From NCBI GenBank assembly GCA_031266295.1, contig JAISBH010000162.1, positions 1-9,335 of the forward strand: 9,335 nucleotides of DNA. The letters are read 5' to 3'. Positions within the stretch are counted from its first letter, which is position 1. Every line of letters begins with the position of its first letter. Origin of the DNA: Oscillospiraceae bacterium (lineage in GTDB: Bacteria; Bacillota; Clostridia; Christensenellales; Aristaeellaceae). The translations under genes and the position numbers were made by a program. The notes under the pieces were generated by a model, which saw nothing but the letters and a program-made list of their open reading frames with translations, was not told where the DNA came from and did no database searches. Positions 1 to 7,151 of the stretch are shown in pieces.

Positions 1-38
1 CCATACGGGTCTGTATGGAGTGCGTCGGCATCGGGTGA
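1..38 (+). CDS. C-terminal end of a CD1871A-like CXXC-motif small protein (partial, cut by window edge)
   Basis: Reading from base 3, the sequence encodes IRVCMECVGIG followed by a TGA stop at 36-38. This closely resembles, from memory, the conserved C-terminus (a C-x-x-C followed by a short hydrophobic Gly-rich tail) of the CD1871A family of small clostridial membrane proteins. These usually have one transmembrane helix and lie next to a membrane 4Fe-4S protein, as here. The two Cys (C-M-E-C) could bind a metal or cluster or act as a thiol pair; the function is not known to me. Only 11 codons are visible, so the match rests on the tail motif plus its position 63 nt before the polyferredoxin gene. 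The other two forward frames are also open for some distance, so chance cannot be excluded. Confidence 0.55.
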   Translation, partial: IRVCMECVGIG

Positions 39-101
39 CGAACGCGTTTATCTGAAACGAGCGCGCTTGTCCGACGCGTGTTATAGACGTCGATACCATT
101 C

Positions 102-1013
102 ATGAAGGAAGCGGTGAACTTGGCGCGTCAGCGTTCTGTAAGGGGATTCGTTCAAGCGGGTTGGGCGCTGCTGACCAACGGGCATTTGACTGGGTTCTGG
201 ACGGGGAGACTGTATCAGGGCAGCCTGAAGCAAATCTGCGTTCCGGGACTGAATTGTTACTCTTGCCCCGGCAGCCTGGGAGCGTGCCCGATCGGCGCGC
301 TGCAAGCGGTGCTGGGTAAAGCGGGGTATCGGTTCTCATACTATCTCGCGGGTTTTTTCCTATTAATGGGTGGTGTGCTGGGGCGGTTTGTGTGCGGGTT
401 TCTCTGCCCGTTTGGATGGATCCAGGAGTTGCTGCACCGGATTCCGCTGCCCAAGGGATGGAAGGAGCGCGCGAGCGGGTTCCGCTTTGATCGGACGCTT
501 AGATGGCTTAAGTATATTATATTGGTTGTATTCGTGATCGCGCTGCCCTTGACCGTCGTGAACGCGGTCGGCGGAGGCTCGCCCTGGTTCTGCCAATGGA
601 TATGCCCCGCAGGCACGCTGGAAGCCGGGATTCCACTGGCCATTCAGAACCCGATGATCCGCGCCGCGCTTGGCCTGTTGTTCAGTTGGAAGGCGTTTAT
701 ACTAGCGATAACCGTCGCCGCGTCCATACTGATAGCACGGCCGTTCTGCAAGTATGTCTGCCCGCTCGGAGCGATATACGGCTTGTTCAATAGGGTCGCT
801 ATATTTCGCTATTATATCGATGCGAATAAGTGTACGTCGTGCGGCGCGTGCCGCAAGCATTGTCCGATGAGGATCGACCCGGCGCGCGAGTGCAACCATA
901 TAGAATGCGTGCGATGCGGGAATTGTCGGCGCGTCTGCCCCGCCGGGGCGATTGGATGCACTAAGGCCTGTTCGCGCGGGATTGCGGCGCGGCGCGATAA
1001 CGCGGAAATCTGA
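102..1013 (+). CDS. Membrane 4Fe-4S polyferredoxin (NapH/CcoG-like electron-transfer protein)
   Basis: The 303-residue product is a membrane iron-sulfur protein that probably passes electrons between cytoplasmic donors and a partner at or outside the membrane. Seen: a Cys-rich N-terminal block (C46, C52, C55, C62); three CxxxCP motifs beside membrane segments (C98/C102, C164/C168, C216/C220), as in the Fer4_5 part of NapH, NosR and CcoG; and two classic CxxCxxCxxxCP ferredoxin motifs (C244-C254 and C269-C279), enough for two 4Fe-4S clusters. Hydrophobic segments lie near residues 79-97, 136-155 and 195-212. The ATG at 102 has no clear Shine-Dalgarno. AAGGA at 105-109 could instead serve GTG 114 or TTG 120, giving a protein 4 or 6 residues shorter. 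Such proteins often sit with CD1871A-like or FMN-binding proteins, which fits the fragment just upstream. The exact electron donor and acceptor cannot be told from sequence. Confidence 0.93.
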   Translation: MKEAVNLARQRSVRGFVQAGWALLTNGHLTGFWTGRLYQGSLKQICVPGLNCYSCPGSLGACPIGALQAVLGKAGYRFSYYLAGFFLLMGGVLGRFVCGFLCPFGWIQELLHRIPLPKGWKERASGFRFDRTLRWLKYIILVVFVIALPLTVVNAVGGGSPWFCQWICPAGTLEAGIPLAIQNPMIRAALGLLFSWKAFILAITVAASILIARPFCKYVCPLGAIYGLFNRVAIFRYYIDANKCTSCGACRKHCPMRIDPARECNHIECVRCGNCRRVCPAGAIGCTKACSRGIAARRDNAEI

Positions 1014-1054
1014 GGGCCAAGTGGGTTGACGCTGCATGAATCCTGCAAATTCGC

Positions 1055-1117
1055 GGGTTAATCAGGGAACAAAATGAAATAATGTGAATCAAAAAAAGGT
1101 AGGTTGATGATTAACCC
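1055..1117. repeat. Perfect 10-bp inverted repeat with 43-nt spacer
   Basis: GGGTTAATCA at 1055-1064 is exactly inverted as TGATTAACCC at 1108-1117. The spacer is A-rich. The wide spacing and lack of a T-tract argue against an intrinsic terminator. It could be a pair of binding sites for a dimeric regulator of the downstream peptidase gene, or a long-range stem in its leader RNA. Confidence 0.5.
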
Positions 1118-1160
1118 TAACTATACCCTTAGTGATACGGAGTGAAAGAGCATCATGGAA

Positions 1161-1166
1161 AGAAGG
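1161..1166 (+). promoter_or_regulatory. Ribosome binding site that favours the TTG start at 1175
   Basis: AGAAGG lies 8 nt before TTG 1175. The more upstream in-frame GTG at 1142 has only GGA directly abutting it, too close to work as a Shine-Dalgarno. The ATG at 1184 is 17 nt from AGAAGG, which is too far. This spacing is why the peptidase is annotated from 1175. Confidence 0.6.
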
Positions 1167-1174
1167 TCTTTACA

Positions 1175-3298
1175 TTGATTCGGATGAGATCCAGTCTTAC
1201 AAAAGCTCGCCGCGCGCGCGTCCTCGCAATGACGATCATTGCGGCGCTGTTGACATTGAGCGCGTGCGCCTTGGCCGACGCGCCAGTCGCGCTGATTGAC
1301 GCGCCAAGCACGGCGTTATCCGCGTTCGCGGATAACATCGACGTCGAATACGCGAAGTCGGCGCTTGAGAATATTCGCGCGTTCGGCACGAACCCCGACC
1401 TCGGATTCCGTAACGCCGGTTCATCGGCTGAGCTGGAAGCCGGGGATTATATCGCGGCTGAGATGGAGCGATTCGGGTTTACCGTAACTAAAGAGCCGGT
1501 TGCGCTGGATACATGGACATTCAAGGAAGGCAGCGTTACATTCACCGATGCTGAGGGTGGTGAATACACGGCGCTTCTGGCGGCGGAACAGATAGACTTC
1601 CACGCGAAGGATCAGACGTACGAGATCATATACGCGAATTCAGGCACGGACGCCGACTATGAAGGCCTGGACGTCGCCGGGAAATTTGTGCTGGTGGATA
1701 TCGATCAGGTAGAGGATTGGTGGATCAACTGGCCGGCGTATCAGGCCGTCGCGAAGGGCGCGGCGGGCATCATCGCGGTAAGCTTCGGCGGATACGCGAC
1801 ATACACGGATGATACGTTAGGCGTGCAGGACTATTGCGGTCCGGCCGACGTGCCCGCGCTGAATATCAGCATCACGGACGGTAATGCGCTGAAAGCCGCT
1901 ATCGAAAAGAACGACGGTTCGGTTACGGCCACACTGACGGTCGACAGTACGGTAACGTATAACGGCGAAGCCTATACTATCGTATGCGCGCTGCCCGGCA
2001 CAGGCGGCGGTCTGCAGTCTGTCAGCCTGATAGGGCATTATGACGGATACTTCCACGCCTTTGACGATAACGCGTCCGGCAGCGCCGCGCTGCTGGGCAT
2101 CGCCAAGGCCATGAGCGACAGCGGCTATAAACCCCGTCGGCCTGTCCGCATTGTGTTCAATCCGGCGGAAGAATGGGGATTTGCGGACTCACGGTACGAC
2201 TGGGCGGCGGGATGCTGGGTCAGCACGCGCAATCATCCCGAATGGGCCGACGATACGTTCCTGACCATCAACATAGACGGAGGCGTGGTTCATGGCAGCG
2301 CCGAGGCCTACAGGATGCGCGTGCCTTATGAATTTGCGGACTTTATCCTGTCGTACGGCAAGAGCGTTGACGGCAACCCGCTGGACGGATTTGACGTCTC
2401 ATCGCCCATGTGGACGTGGACGGAAGGCTGGCCATACTCCATTTCAGGCATCCCGGTTATCGACAGCGGGATGATAGAAGACGACAGCGTGGGCGAAAGC
2501 GTCTACCATTCAAGCAGCGATACCGAAGAATCGTCAGGATATGATCCGGAAACGTTCGCCTATAGCATGAAGCTATACGGGTCGCTGGCAATCATGTTCG
2601 ATCAGACGGACGTAAGGCCGACGGATTACGCAAGCTTCTTCCGCGCCTTCGCCTCTCAGATCAGCACGGACGGTAACGAGAACGCGTTAGCGCTCGCTGA
2701 GGCTGCGGCGGAGGCTGAGGAAGCTTCGGCCGCGCTGGCCGAACGTCTAGCGAGCGTCCCGATAGAAGACGCGGACTCGGTAAACCGGAAGCTCAACGCC
2801 CTGTACAAGGATGTACAACAGAAACTGTATACGATCGATTGGAATGAATCGGTACAGTTTGTATATGAGTATAAGCAAACAAATGTGGCCGCGCTGCGTG
2901 ACGCAATCGAAGCCATCAAGGGCGGCGGCCCGATAACCGCGCTGGATGAATATCTCTGGCAGATTGACCTCAACTGGTACGCATACTCGTTCGACGAGGC
3001 GACGGTTGACTACTTCATCAATCAGGTGCTTGGGCAGGACGCCAAGAACTCGTGGGGCGCGGGTTACATTGACTCCGCCGCGAATCTGTATGGCGTAATC
3101 CGTTCGATAATGGGAAAAACCAATCGCGACCTGCTGGATGTTTCGTACGCCGAAAGCGAGCCGGCGGATTTCGCGGATGAGATTGCCATACTAGAGCGGG
3201 AGTTGTCGATTCAGGAGGATGATCTCAACGCCGTTATTGCCGAAGCGATTGCGGATATTGAGTCGATCATTGAGGTTATCGGCACGATCGCTAGGTAG
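1175..3298 (+). CDS. Secreted lipoprotein zinc peptidase, family M28, with PA domain and helical C-terminal extension
   Basis: From TTG 1175 the product has 707 residues; from GTG 1142 it would have 718. A basic N-terminus and hydrophobic stretch end in a perfect lipobox, LSAC, with Cys31 the likely lipidated residue, so the enzyme should sit on the outer face of the membrane. A PA-like domain (about 150-245) precedes or is inserted in the peptidase fold. The full M28 two-zinc set is visible: H288 in GHYD, the bridging Asp D298 in DDNASG, catalytic E332 and ligand E333 in PAEEWG, D368 in NIDGG, and H445 in YHSSSD. M28 enzymes are mostly aminopeptidases or carboxypeptidases acting on short peptides; substrate preference cannot be read here. 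Beyond about 475 lie some 230 largely helical residues, including an Ala/Glu-rich stretch at 503-524, possibly a dimerisation domain as in the PSMA/transferrin-receptor branch (inference). It is followed by a hairpin terminator and faces the convergent ABC genes. Confidence 0.93.
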   Translation: MIRMRSSLTKARRARVLAMTIIAALLTLSACALADAPVALIDAPSTALSAFADNIDVEYAKSALENIRAFGTNPDLGFRNAGSSAELEAGDYIAAEMERFGFTVTKEPVALDTWTFKEGSVTFTDAEGGEYTALLAAEQIDFHAKDQTYEIIYANSGTDADYEGLDVAGKFVLVDIDQVEDWWINWPAYQAVAKGAAGIIAVSFGGYATYTDDTLGVQDYCGPADVPALNISITDGNALKAAIEKNDGSVTATLTVDSTVTYNGEAYTIVCALPGTGGGLQSVSLIGHYDGYFHAFDDNASGSAALLGIAKAMSDSGYKPRRPVRIVFNPAEEWGFADSRYDWAAGCWVSTRNHPEWADDTFLTINIDGGVVHGSAEAYRMRVPYEFADFILSYGKSVDGNPLDGFDVSSPMWTWTEGWPYSISGIPVIDSGMIEDDSVGESVYHSSSDTEESSGYDPETFAYSMKLYGSLAIMFDQTDVRPTDYASFFRAFASQISTDGNENALALAEAAAEAEEASAALAERLASVPIEDADSVNRKLNALYKDVQQKLYTIDWNESVQFVYEYKQTNVAALRDAIEAIKGGGPITALDEYLWQIDLNWYAYSFDEATVDYFINQVLGQDAKNSWGAGYIDSAANLYGVIRSIMGKTNRDLLDVSYAESEPADFADEIAILERELSIQEDDLNAVIAEAIADIESIIEVIGTIAR

Positions 3299-3315
3299 GT
3301 TAGGGCGGGTTAGGT

Positions 3316-3352
3316 TTAATGGCGGCGGCGCGTGCAGCGCCGCCGCCATTAA
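3316..3352. terminator. Strong hairpin between convergent genes, probably a bidirectional terminator
   Basis: A 16-bp perfect stem (TTAATGGCGGCGGCGC at 3316-3331 against 3337-3352) encloses the 5-nt loop GTGCA. It starts 17 nt after the peptidase stop and ends 2 nt before the stop codon of the minus-strand ABC gene. The outer A/T pairs make a short T-rich tail on either strand, but no long U-run follows, so termination may be imperfect. Position and strength fit a shared terminator. Confidence 0.8.
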
Positions 3353-3354
3353 GT

Positions 3355-5154
3355 TTAAGTCGGCTCGCCGTGATCGCCGTACCACTTGCTTTGTTCCCGA
3401 AACAGTCGGGCGTATTCTCCGCCGTTATTGAGCAATTCCTCGTGTTTGCCGTCCTCAATGACCGCGCCGTCCTTGAATACGATTATTCGATCCGCCAGCG
3501 CGGCGGCGGAGATACGGTGTGTCACGAACATAACGGTTTTATTTGCGGCTAGATCGATGTATTTCTTGAATGCTTCCGCTTCGGCGAGCGGATCGAGATT
3601 GCCCGTCGGCTCGTCCAGTATAATGAAATCACGATCGCGATAGGCGGCGCGGGCAATCGCGAGCTTCTGCCACTGACCGCCGGACAGATCCGTGCCGCCG
3701 CTGTCCTTGCCGAGCAGCGCATCTTTCTGCGCTCCGTCAAAGCCTGAGAACTCAAGAGCGCCCTCAATCCCCGCCTCATCGCGCGAACGGCCGACGTCGC
3801 CGAAGAATACATTGTCGCCGACCGTAAACGTAGTATACCTCGACGGATCCTGCATGACGGTTCCGAAATTATTCATGGAGACGGCGCGCAGTTCTCCATC
3901 CGACGGCGTGAGCATATCTGTGATCAGCTTGACGAACGTCGTCTTTCCCGCTCCATTCTCACCCACCAGCGCGACCTTCTCCCCAGCCTTGACGGTAAGC
4001 GTAACGCCGTTTAACACATACCTGTCCGCAAGCGGATAGCGGTAGCGCAACCCACGGCACTCGATAACGCTCTTTTCAGGCGGCTCGGCGCGCCCGGTTG
4101 TTTCCGGCAATGACATCATATCGTGAAATTGAGCGGCTTCGTTCTTCTTTGACGCAAATGTCGTTACCGCCCGCAGCAGGTCTATTACGTCGTTGGACAG
4201 CGTATTGGTTAACTGCATTACAGCGGCCAGCGCGCCTAGCGTGATTTGCCCTGCGGCCATCATCATTATGGCCAAAATGCTGCCTGCGGCGATAACCAGG
4301 TTCGCAATAAGGCTGTCCACGGCTCGCAGCAGCATGTTATGTCTCATCCGCTTGCGTTCGGCGAGGGTGTAGTCGTCGGCAAGCTTCTTCCACTTGTCGA
4401 ATATGAAGTCGTGCAGGCCCAGCGTAAGAAGTTCCTTACCGGAAACGGATATCATCAGGTTCTGGAAATAATCCATCTTGCGGAGGGCTTCCGCGTGCTC
4501 CTTGCGGAACTTGAACTGCAGCTTGCTGTTCGTGAACACGAACCACACGCACGGCAGCGGTGCGAACAGGATTATCAGGCACAGCATGGGGTTGAATATG
4601 TATAGCGTCGCCGCGATGCCCGCCACCGATATGGCTTTGCCGATGATGTGGAAACCGGCGCGCATCACGTCTGTGCTCACGCCGTTCCATCGATCGCCGA
4701 CAAATGCGAACGTCTGCTCAATGTTGTCGTTGATCTTGGAAACCTCGAAATACTCCGGCGATATGGCGGCAAGCTTCGCGAACATCTTCGTTTGCATGAA
4801 TTCCTGCAGGCGGTTGGCTTGCACCAAATCCAGCCGCTCGATACTCTCCATTTGGTAACAATAGCGCTCAATCATCCCGGCAACGTATTCTATAGCAAAA
4901 TACGCGGCCAAGAGCAGCGCCGCCGGCAGCATGGTTCTCTCGATGGAAGCAAGCTGCGCCGCGCCAATATAACGTTCCCATATCAGCGCGAGCGCGGGAC
5001 GAAGCAGCGCAAGCGCGATCACCAGTCCGAGGAAGATGCAGCTGACCAGCGTTGTGGAGCGAAAGGTATACAGCCACAGCGAGAACAGGTGCGTCAAGCG
5101 CGGCTTGGCCTCACGGTTGACGGCGTGTTCCACGGCGGACGTACGGTCAGTCAT
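3355..5154 (-). CDS. ABC exporter half-transporter, second subunit (membrane domain fused to ATPase)
   Basis: The 599-residue product joins an N-terminal membrane domain of about six helices (near 36-56, 75-93, 171-187, 189-208, 282-300, 303-325) to an ATPase domain. Visible motifs: Walker A GENGAGKT (398-405), Q-loop Q435, signature LSGGQ (490-494), Walker B with D514 and catalytic E515, D-loop NLD, and switch H546. All catalytic residues are present. The interval from Walker A to the Q-loop is about 11 residues shorter than in the partner, and that from the Q-loop to the signature about 6 shorter. ATG 5154 was chosen because GGTGA lies 5 nt before it and the length then matches the partner; a longer open frame reaches upstream into the partner gene. 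It overlaps the partner's end by 8 nt, suggesting translational coupling and a heterodimer. The SGGQW signature resembles NisT-like peptide exporters, but no precursor peptide gene is visible, so the cargo is unknown. Confidence 0.93.
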   Translation of the reverse strand: MTDRTSAVEHAVNREAKPRLTHLFSLWLYTFRSTTLVSCIFLGLVIALALLRPALALIWERYIGAAQLASIERTMLPAALLLAAYFAIEYVAGMIERYCYQMESIERLDLVQANRLQEFMQTKMFAKLAAISPEYFEVSKINDNIEQTFAFVGDRWNGVSTDVMRAGFHIIGKAISVAGIAATLYIFNPMLCLIILFAPLPCVWFVFTNSKLQFKFRKEHAEALRKMDYFQNLMISVSGKELLTLGLHDFIFDKWKKLADDYTLAERKRMRHNMLLRAVDSLIANLVIAAGSILAIMMMAAGQITLGALAAVMQLTNTLSNDVIDLLRAVTTFASKKNEAAQFHDMMSLPETTGRAEPPEKSVIECRGLRYRYPLADRYVLNGVTLTVKAGEKVALVGENGAGKTTFVKLITDMLTPSDGELRAVSMNNFGTVMQDPSRYTTFTVGDNVFFGDVGRSRDEAGIEGALEFSGFDGAQKDALLGKDSGGTDLSGGQWQKLAIARAAYRDRDFIILDEPTGNLDPLAEAEAFKKYIDLAANKTVMFVTHRISAAALADRIIVFKDGAVIEDGKHEELLNNGGEYARLFREQSKWYGDHGEPT

Positions 5155-6952
5155 GGGCTTCACCGCCTTTCGTATCATACCATTGTTTCTGCGCGTTCCA
5201 CATGTCCGCGTACAGCCCGCCGGACACAAGCAGCGCCTCGCGGCTGCCAGACTGGGTGACGCGTCCGCCGGAGATAACTAAAACGCGGTCGGTTATTGAT
5301 GTAGAGCCTAGACGATGCGTTATGAATATGGCGGTCTTGCCCGCAGACATCTCCGCGAATTCCTCATAGAGTCTGCTCTCAGCCATTGGGTCGAGCTGGC
5401 TGGTAGGTTCATCCAGTATCAGGATAGGCTTTTCGCCCATGAACGCGCGCGCTATCGCGATGCGCTGCCACTGTCCGCCGCTGATATCGACGCCACCGCT
5501 GAAGTCCCTCCCCAGCAGCGTATCCGTGCCGCTTGCCAGTTCGCCGACGAACTCATCAACGCCCGCTTTATTTATCGCGGCGGTTATGGCGGCCTTGTCG
5601 CCCAGTTTGCCGATATCGCCGGCCGCGACGTTCTCTTTCAGGGTCATGTTGTATCGGGTGAAGTCCTGGAACACCGCGCCGAACATCCGCTGCAGCGCGG
5701 CGCGTGAGTATTCGCAGATGGGTATGCCGCCCACGCGTATCTCGCCGCTGTCAGGCTCAAACAGACCAAGCAGCAGTTTCACCATCGTGGACTTGCCTTC
5801 GCCATTCTCTCCGACGATCGACACCTTCTCGCCGGGCTGAACACGGAAGGTCAGTCCGCGCAGAATCTCCTTATCAGTGCCGGGATACTTGAAATAAACG
5901 TCGTCAAACTCCACCGCGCATGACGTCGGCGGATCGTCGATCACCCCGCGTCGATCATCGGACAGGTTGAAATACTTCTCATAATAGTCGAATGATTTTA
6001 TATGAAACTCACCCCAGCGAAATAGATGCGTCGCGCCGTTCAAATCCCACATCAGGGTGTTGAACAACGCTACCGTAAGGCTTATAGTCATGCCGATATC
6101 TAAACTGCCGCTATAGCACAGCCACAGCAATATAAGCGCGTTGCCCATCTGCGCCGCTATTGTGATGTTGCCGCCAGTAAACTTCTTTCTTAGATTATTG
6201 AAATAGTATCGCTCATATTCTTTATTGCGGCTGTTCAACCGCGCGCGGTATGTGTCTACTAGGTATCCCGACAGCCCGAACAGCCTGTTTTCTTTGACAT
6301 ATTCGCGCGAGCGCAGCATTCCGCCAAGCAAGCCGTACGAATGTTCGCGTTTCCAGTAGCCTTCCATTTCCTGATATATATTCTCATTCGTTTTGGACGA
6401 CACATACGTTTCAATAATAAACGGGCCGACTATGGTCAATACCATCCACCATCGCACGCTCGCAAACAGCCACAGCGTCCCTGCAGCCCCGACGACTGAC
6501 GTGACCGCTATTCGCAGATACATCGGAAACAGATGGCGCGCGGCGCTCTCAACCCGATTGTATGCTTTGTCGATTATCTCCTTGCCCGCTTCGCTCTCGA
6601 TGTGCTCATACTTCATTCGTTTGAGTTTCTGGAGCATCTTGCCCTTATATGCAGTGCGCAGCGCGAGTTGGGATCGCGGTTCGGCATAGACATACATAAA
6701 CAGATCGCCTAGCAGCGGCTGCACGATCTTCAGCGCGGCAAACAGCGCGAGATAAGGAGCGAAAGCCGCGAGCGTTATCGAGCCGCTTGCCACGCTCAAA
6801 CCCAGGTTGAGCACGCTGCCGTTAACCCAAATACTGATAACCCTCATCACACCACCCGCTGCGGCAACCAGCGGCACGAGAATCACAGTCACAGGCATCT
6901 CGGCGTACAGAACACCCAATAGGTCGCGATATGCCTTGTATATACGCTTCAC
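5147..6952 (-). CDS. ABC exporter half-transporter, first subunit (membrane domain fused to ATPase)
   Basis: The 601-residue product has a membrane domain (helices near 21-40, 61-80, 147-165, 168-183, 263-281, 285-303) followed by an ATPase domain: Walker A GENGEGKS (381-388), Q429, signature ISGGQ (490-494), Walker B with D514 and E515, and switch H546. It is the first gene of a two-gene operon and most likely pairs with the next product. Both end in a similar Q-x-x-WY tail, pointing to an old duplication. The GTG start has AAGGGGTG ending 5 nt upstream and follows a strong promoter at 6986-7014, leaving a leader of roughly 27 nt. The family contains exporters of peptides, lipids and drugs. 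The SGGQWQ signature is common in clostridial transporters and in lantibiotic exporters, but no substrate can be assigned. Confidence 0.93.
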   Translation of the reverse strand: MKRIYKAYRDLLGVLYAEMPVTVILVPLVAAAGGVMRVISIWVNGSVLNLGLSVASGSITLAAFAPYLALFAALKIVQPLLGDLFMYVYAEPRSQLALRTAYKGKMLQKLKRMKYEHIESEAGKEIIDKAYNRVESAARHLFPMYLRIAVTSVVGAAGTLWLFASVRWWMVLTIVGPFIIETYVSSKTNENIYQEMEGYWKREHSYGLLGGMLRSREYVKENRLFGLSGYLVDTYRARLNSRNKEYERYYFNNLRKKFTGGNITIAAQMGNALILLWLCYSGSLDIGMTISLTVALFNTLMWDLNGATHLFRWGEFHIKSFDYYEKYFNLSDDRRGVIDDPPTSCAVEFDDVYFKYPGTDKEILRGLTFRVQPGEKVSIVGENGEGKSTMVKLLLGLFEPDSGEIRVGGIPICEYSRAALQRMFGAVFQDFTRYNMTLKENVAAGDIGKLGDKAAITAAINKAGVDEFVGELASGTDTLLGRDFSGGVDISGGQWQRIAIARAFMGEKPILILDEPTSQLDPMAESRLYEEFAEMSAGKTAIFITHRLGSTSITDRVLVISGGRVTQSGSREALLVSGGLYADMWNAQKQWYDTKGGEAHD

Positions 6953-6985
6953 ACAAACACCCCTTGCGTCGCGTCGCTATATTGC

Positions 6986-7014
6986 ACTATAATCCGCGCG
7001 CGGCGGCAAGTCAA
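6986..7014 (-). promoter_or_regulatory. Sigma-A-type promoter for the ABC exporter operon
   Basis: On the minus strand TTGACT (7014-7009) is followed after exactly 17 nt by TATAGT (6991-6986). Transcription should start near 6979, about 27 nt before the GTG at 6952. The spacer contains the perfect palindrome CCGCGCGCGG (6994-7003), a possible repressor site. Confidence 0.75.
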
Positions 7015-7069
7015 GCAATCCAGGATATTCCTTGCCGAAGGCTGTCGGTCGACGCGAGATATCATCAAG

Positions 7070-7103
7070 AATTTGCATAATACACCAGCATCGAATGCAA
7101 ATT
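7070..7103. repeat. Inverted repeat AATTTGCAT / ATGCAAATT in the divergent control region
   Basis: AATTTGCAT at 7070-7078 is exactly inverted at 7095-7103, with a 16-nt spacer and arm centres 25 nt apart. It lies between the two divergent promoters, ending 15 nt before the -35 box of the binding-protein promoter. That position suits an activator or shared regulator site. The lack of a T-tract and its position outside both predicted transcripts argue against a terminator. Confidence 0.5.
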
Positions 7104-7118
7104 TCCTCGAAATGACGG

Positions 7119-7147
7119 TTGACAAATCACGCCCATCGCCTTACAAT
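7119..7147 (+). promoter_or_regulatory. Sigma-A-type promoter for the solute-binding protein gene
   Basis: A perfect TTGACA (7119-7124) is separated by 17 nt from TACAAT (7142-7147), one base from consensus. Transcription should start around 7154, giving a leader of nearly 80 nt before the GTG at 7233. The copy of AATGACG at 7111-7117 abuts the -35 box. Confidence 0.85.
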
Positions 7148-7151
7148 CAGC

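Larger units (their letters stand above)
1014..1174 (+). other. Non-coding gap between polyferredoxin and peptidase genes
   Basis: This AT-richer gap holds no clear rho-independent terminator and no convincing sigma-A promoter: TTGACG at 1026 and TTGATG at 1104 lack a good -10 at 16-18 nt. It contains a spaced inverted repeat (listed separately) and two very short reading frames: ATG 1036 (13 codons) and ATG 1107 (12 codons, stop at 1143-1145). The second has AGGTAGG just before it and ends over the GTG at 1142. Neither encodes a recognisable peptide. Confidence 0.5.

Noticed and set aside
1..18. CCATAC / GTATGG inverted repeat.
   Set aside because: Short 6-bp arms inside probable coding sequence; likely chance.
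1..105. Frame 1 is open from the window edge to a TGA at 103-105, which would overlap the polyferredoxin ATG as ATGA.
   Set aside because: The encoded stretch is Arg/Ser-rich with no recognisable motif, and frame 3 gives a much better family-like ending at base 38.
1036..1077. 13-codon frame starting ATG 1036.
   Set aside because: No Shine-Dalgarno, no recognisable peptide features, too short to distinguish from chance.
3298..3314. Two GGTTAGG copies 10 nt apart after the peptidase stop.
   Set aside because: Only two 7-bp units; no array and no known role at this place.
4648..5259. 203-codon plus-strand open frame opposite the ABC genes, and other long antisense frames such as 7212-7655 on the minus strand.
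   Set aside because: They lie opposite well-supported genes, and their translations are rich in Arg/His/Gln with no domain features; typical of shadows in GC-rich coding DNA.
3355..6952. ABC pair as a bacteriocin/RiPP export system, suggested by the SGGQW signature.
   Set aside because: No precursor peptide, modification enzyme, or immunity gene is visible in the flanking gaps, and the exporters lack an N-terminal peptidase domain.
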